A stretch of DNA of 30,252 bases from a virus, in the IMG/VR virus record IMGVR_UViG_3300020172_000826, positions 1 to 30,252 of that record; one strand, 5' to 3'. Below, in pieces: positions 28,801 to 30,252 of this stretch. Numbering within the stretch: the first letter of the stretch is position 1; every line of letters begins with the position of its first letter. The translations under genes and the position numbers were made by a program. The notes under the pieces were generated by a model. That model was not told where the DNA came from, made no database searches, and worked only from the letters and a program-made list of their open reading frames with translations.

Positions 28801-30249
28801 GAACAGACGGCTAGGGAACGTGGAGTGCCTGTTGGGGATCTAACCTCTATGCGCCAACAGATGATTGGCTTGGAGAAAGAAAAGGCATTGGTGGAAGCTA
28901 GGGAGGGGTTGCACTTTACGCCTGATGAAGAATCTTATCAACAGAACTACTATGCTAATCGCAAAAAAGCAGGTACGTCACCCGGCGGCATCGGCCAATC
29001 CCCATTGGCTCAAAGTTGGGAGAATGTATCCGATTCAGCTTTGACTGTTGATACTGCCGGTAAATTGTTAAATTATAAAAGTGAATATCCTGAAACATGG
29101 TTAGCTAAAGTCCCACCGGAGACAAAAGTTTATTCGGCACGCGGCACGCTTATTGAACGCGCAGGCTTTGACCACTTAGTTGACGAGCTACGCAACGCTA
29201 CCAACCCTGAATCTGGATTGCCTAAAAACCTGCTCATTGACCCTGCTGACTTGGGCAAACTCACTATGCCGCAAGCCGTTGACCGTGTAGCTGACATCAA
29301 TGCTTGGCGTGCCACTCAGAAGATTGAAGCCAATCAGGCAATTGCCAACAATGCAGCTACGCAAGTGGTCAAGGAGTATCCTGAGCAAGGTTTGAAGTGG
29401 GTGGAGTTGAGGGCTCCTAAAGATGCAAAAAAGGAAACCAAAGCAGCATTAACAGATAGTGATAAAGACAACATTCGTGCAGAAGCAGAAGAAGAAGCAT
29501 GGACATTAAAAGACGACGGAGACACCCGCGAAATTGAAGATATCTACAATGACGTTTACGCACGTATTGAAGCAGATTTCTCTCCATCTTACCAGTATGA
29601 CAGTGTAAAAGTTCTTGAAGACGCCCTCAAATACGAAGGCGACACCATGCAGCACTGCGTTGGCGGGTACTGCCCCGATGTGGTTGAAGGTCGCTCCCGC
29701 ATCTACAGCCTGCGTGATTCCAAAGGCCAGCCTCGTGTGACGATTGAGGTGAGTTCAGTAAGTCAAGATGTGCAAGACGCAGGTAATATTCATGATTTTG
29801 CTATGAACAGAGGGTTGTTGGTAAGACAACCTAGTACGAAAGCAGCTTACGAGCAGTATCTAGCTGAAAACAAATTACCTCAAGAGAGTATTGTTCAAAT
29901 CAAAGGCTTCAGGAACAAAAAACCCGCTGATGAGTTCTTGCCATTTGTGCAAGACTTTGTCAAGTCAGGCAATTGGTCTGAAGTTAATGACTTGAAAAAT
30001 GCAGGGCTACATGATGCCAGGGCTGCTGGTAAGGCTATAGAAGGTCGCCCCGCATTCATGACTGATGAGGAGCTAAAGGCGTTTCAGGCTGAGTTTGCCC
30101 CTAAGCCAGAAGGTATGGCCCAAGGCGGCTTAGTCTCAAACCATTTTGACCCGATTAAAATCAAACAGATCATTGCCGGCTTGGATGATGAGTATGATCC
30201 TGAAAACATCCAGCAAATAATTGCGCAACGTGAAAGTGCATATGCCTAA
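25831..30249 (+). CDS. Giant duplicated virion-type protein with PcfJ-like motif, 1472 aa
   Basis: AAGGTGA precedes ATG 25831, which overlaps terL. The protein is a head-to-tail duplication: residues 32-740 and 756-1472 share NAPLSALRG, GLPGDIEGL, SQLPPQLLTAFPALRAFG, DPTPQLPTT, NEYLPGA, MATGDP-like MATPGDP, PWLAKVPPET/TWLAKVPPET, HL(I/V)DELRNAT and INAWRA. The offset is 724 residues. The second half has a PcfJ-type signature, MQHCVGGYCPDVVEG...IYSLRDSKGQPR (H1275, C1276); the first has a degenerate match with C486 and C496. Each half ends in a Gly-Gly tag (KGGLVHMAKGGAVH; AQGGLVSNHF). It follows terL, where a portal gene is more usual. A virion role is inferred from position and the tag; PcfJ activity is unknown. 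Confidence 0.85.
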   Translation: MPLDPLDEFSPPRYRSAGRRPEANNDRIASANAPLSALRGYAAGTAGLPGDIEGLLRSGISQLPPQLLTAFPALRAFGIGSRADPTPQLPTTDFYNEYLPGANLNQTPTGKAFTSAGNLLGGTGATSIARLGIKSTAELADLAARIAAEAPRSGSRAAQLGVIKLPGGNQLKGSFENSLKGLKTDVPAFDFSEGRNIKQAEGNFIEQNFPGINQEYSDAFRASGMHSMHYAKNQIPWLKENHPEIIESLLTGKTKDQALNNWIDKQLTSYMKNDMATPGDPIRALAERGITYAEMAPLNTYLSDVLGRRRESVGFPAKGFGQSEAAQRWEAAADEAIHNAPARERLNTTISASEKNLLENPWLAKVPPETMTYGAYANSGQQLGFSHLIDELRNATDLASGLPSNLRLKSSSLPQLSVPQAVERVSQINAWRAAEAIKAEKAGMMGNLSANSRLEDPTTQLSFVDKPGMKWVDIPETTDKIGLNLCTTIGKQGGWCTQGEGRAKSYGSGPNRLTTLIDADGRPHAQAKITSIPYSGDIMDDVDDIMQTMSAAEQRKFNKYIGSDEFAPHGDVDTEEVLAWLQSNMPKSYKRYLASISGPPNITEMKPVENTFSSERALEYKSRDPQYQNKITNSTLKFLNSGEWGSVTDLDHFNIVDLKDTHSVQKALREILDTDLPKDRIDKFNYAVNFNPEANRFMSTRQFSEFLEPPEGFAKGGLVHMAKGGAVHMDEGGAAFGVFPQMKSRRAQQDRTAAANAPLSALRGWLAGTAGLPGDIEGLARAGISQLPPQLLTAFPALRAFGIGSRADPTPQLPTTEFYNEYLPGAQLNETPTGKAFTTAGNLLGGAGSTTLARYGIKSAKAAGQALGPTAVRIGEEYLQRQGLMPGVIKDPGGNFLKGDIENIVRPMKRVNLADPELYFQQTGQRMPMAQINQIEALNTFIDKKIVPYVKNEMATPGDPLRAMAEKYAVDKPVKLAEVQGRIDAFAAKMEQTARERGVPVGDLTSMRQQMIGLEKEKALVEAREGLHFTPDEESYQQNYYANRKKAGTSPGGIGQSPLAQSWENVSDSALTVDTAGKLLNYKSEYPETWLAKVPPETKVYSARGTLIERAGFDHLVDELRNATNPESGLPKNLLIDPADLGKLTMPQAVDRVADINAWRATQKIEANQAIANNAATQVVKEYPEQGLKWVELRAPKDAKKETKAALTDSDKDNIRAEAEEEAWTLKDDGDTREIEDIYNDVYARIEADFSPSYQYDSVKVLEDALKYEGDTMQHCVGGYCPDVVEGRSRIYSLRDSKGQPRVTIEVSSVSQDVQDAGNIHDFAMNRGLLVRQPSTKAAYEQYLAENKLPQESIVQIKGFRNKKPADEFLPFVQDFVKSGNWSEVNDLKNAGLHDARAAGKAIEGRPAFMTDEELKAFQAEFAPKPEGMAQGGLVSNHFDPIKIKQIIAGLDDEYDPENIQQIIAQRESAYA
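25924..30249 (+). repeat. Internal tandem duplication of about 2.2 kb within one gene
   Basis: The second unit begins with the same NAPLSALRG-coding segment at 28096 (25924 in the first). Amino-acid identity is very high in the first 100 residues of each unit and patchy afterwards. The DNA differs at many third codon positions, so the duplication is not recent; the N-terminal section has been kept by selection. Confidence 0.85.
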
Positions 30250-30252
30250 AAA

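Noticed and set aside
1-30252. tRNA genes, integrase, lysis genes and a P-loop 5-hydroxymethyluracil kinase
   Set aside because: I looked for them and saw no supporting motifs; some may lie outside the window.

Overview
The window looks like part of a tailed double-stranded DNA bacteriophage genome. It runs from the end of one late (virion) block, through a complete early/replication region, to the DNA-packaging genes and the first large gene of the next late block. Both edges lie in late genes: the first gene enters from outside the window and the last ends three bases before the right edge. No rRNA, tRNA, integrase, transposase or CRISPR array was seen. Codon use, the small-protein families and the sigma70-like promoters fit a phage of a Gram-negative, possibly freshwater betaproteobacterial, host. 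The host is an inference only.

Layout. (1) 1-5440, plus strand: two large virion-type proteins, the first rich in repeats, closed by a strong intrinsic terminator (5466-5490). (2) 5457-8162, minus strand: eleven small genes, mostly joined by 4-bp ATGA or GTGA stop/start overlaps. They include a 40-residue membrane protein too short for a default ORF list. (3) 8238-16582, minus strand: a nucleotide and DNA metabolism operon holding a DUF932 protein, a DUF2815 ssDNA-binding protein, a MazG/dATP-dGTP diphosphohydrolase fusion, a thymidylate-synthase-like pyrimidine hydroxymethylase candidate, an SGNH-like protein, a fold-type-II PLP enzyme, an unrecognised 372-residue protein, a dCMP deaminase and a family B DNA polymerase. 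(4) 16656-20051, minus strand: a RecB/Cas4-like nuclease, an SNF2 helicase and five small genes upstream of them. (5) 20138-20533: a Cro-like repressor gene and a divergent control region. (6) 20533-30249, plus strand: a small gene, a primase-polymerase/SF3 helicase, an iteron-bearing intergenic region, a VRR-NUC nuclease, small and large terminase, and a 1472-residue protein built from two tandem copies of one module.

Regulation. Four near-identical cassettes of about 68 bp (8176, 16595, 19764, 20066) each sit 11-14 nt before the start codon of a minus-strand gene. Each carries a sigma70-like promoter whose predicted start falls on an invariant 5-bp stem with a variable loop. The phage therefore appears to have duplicated one promoter-plus-5'-hairpin part to drive four early transcripts.

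Most interesting biology. The contiguous set of hydroxymethylase-like enzyme, SGNH-like protein, PLP enzyme, unknown 372-residue protein and dCMP deaminase, beside a DNA polymerase and a nucleotide-pool hydrolase, looks like a pathway that makes a modified pyrimidine for phage DNA. The exact chemistry is not known, and no P-loop base kinase was found in this window.
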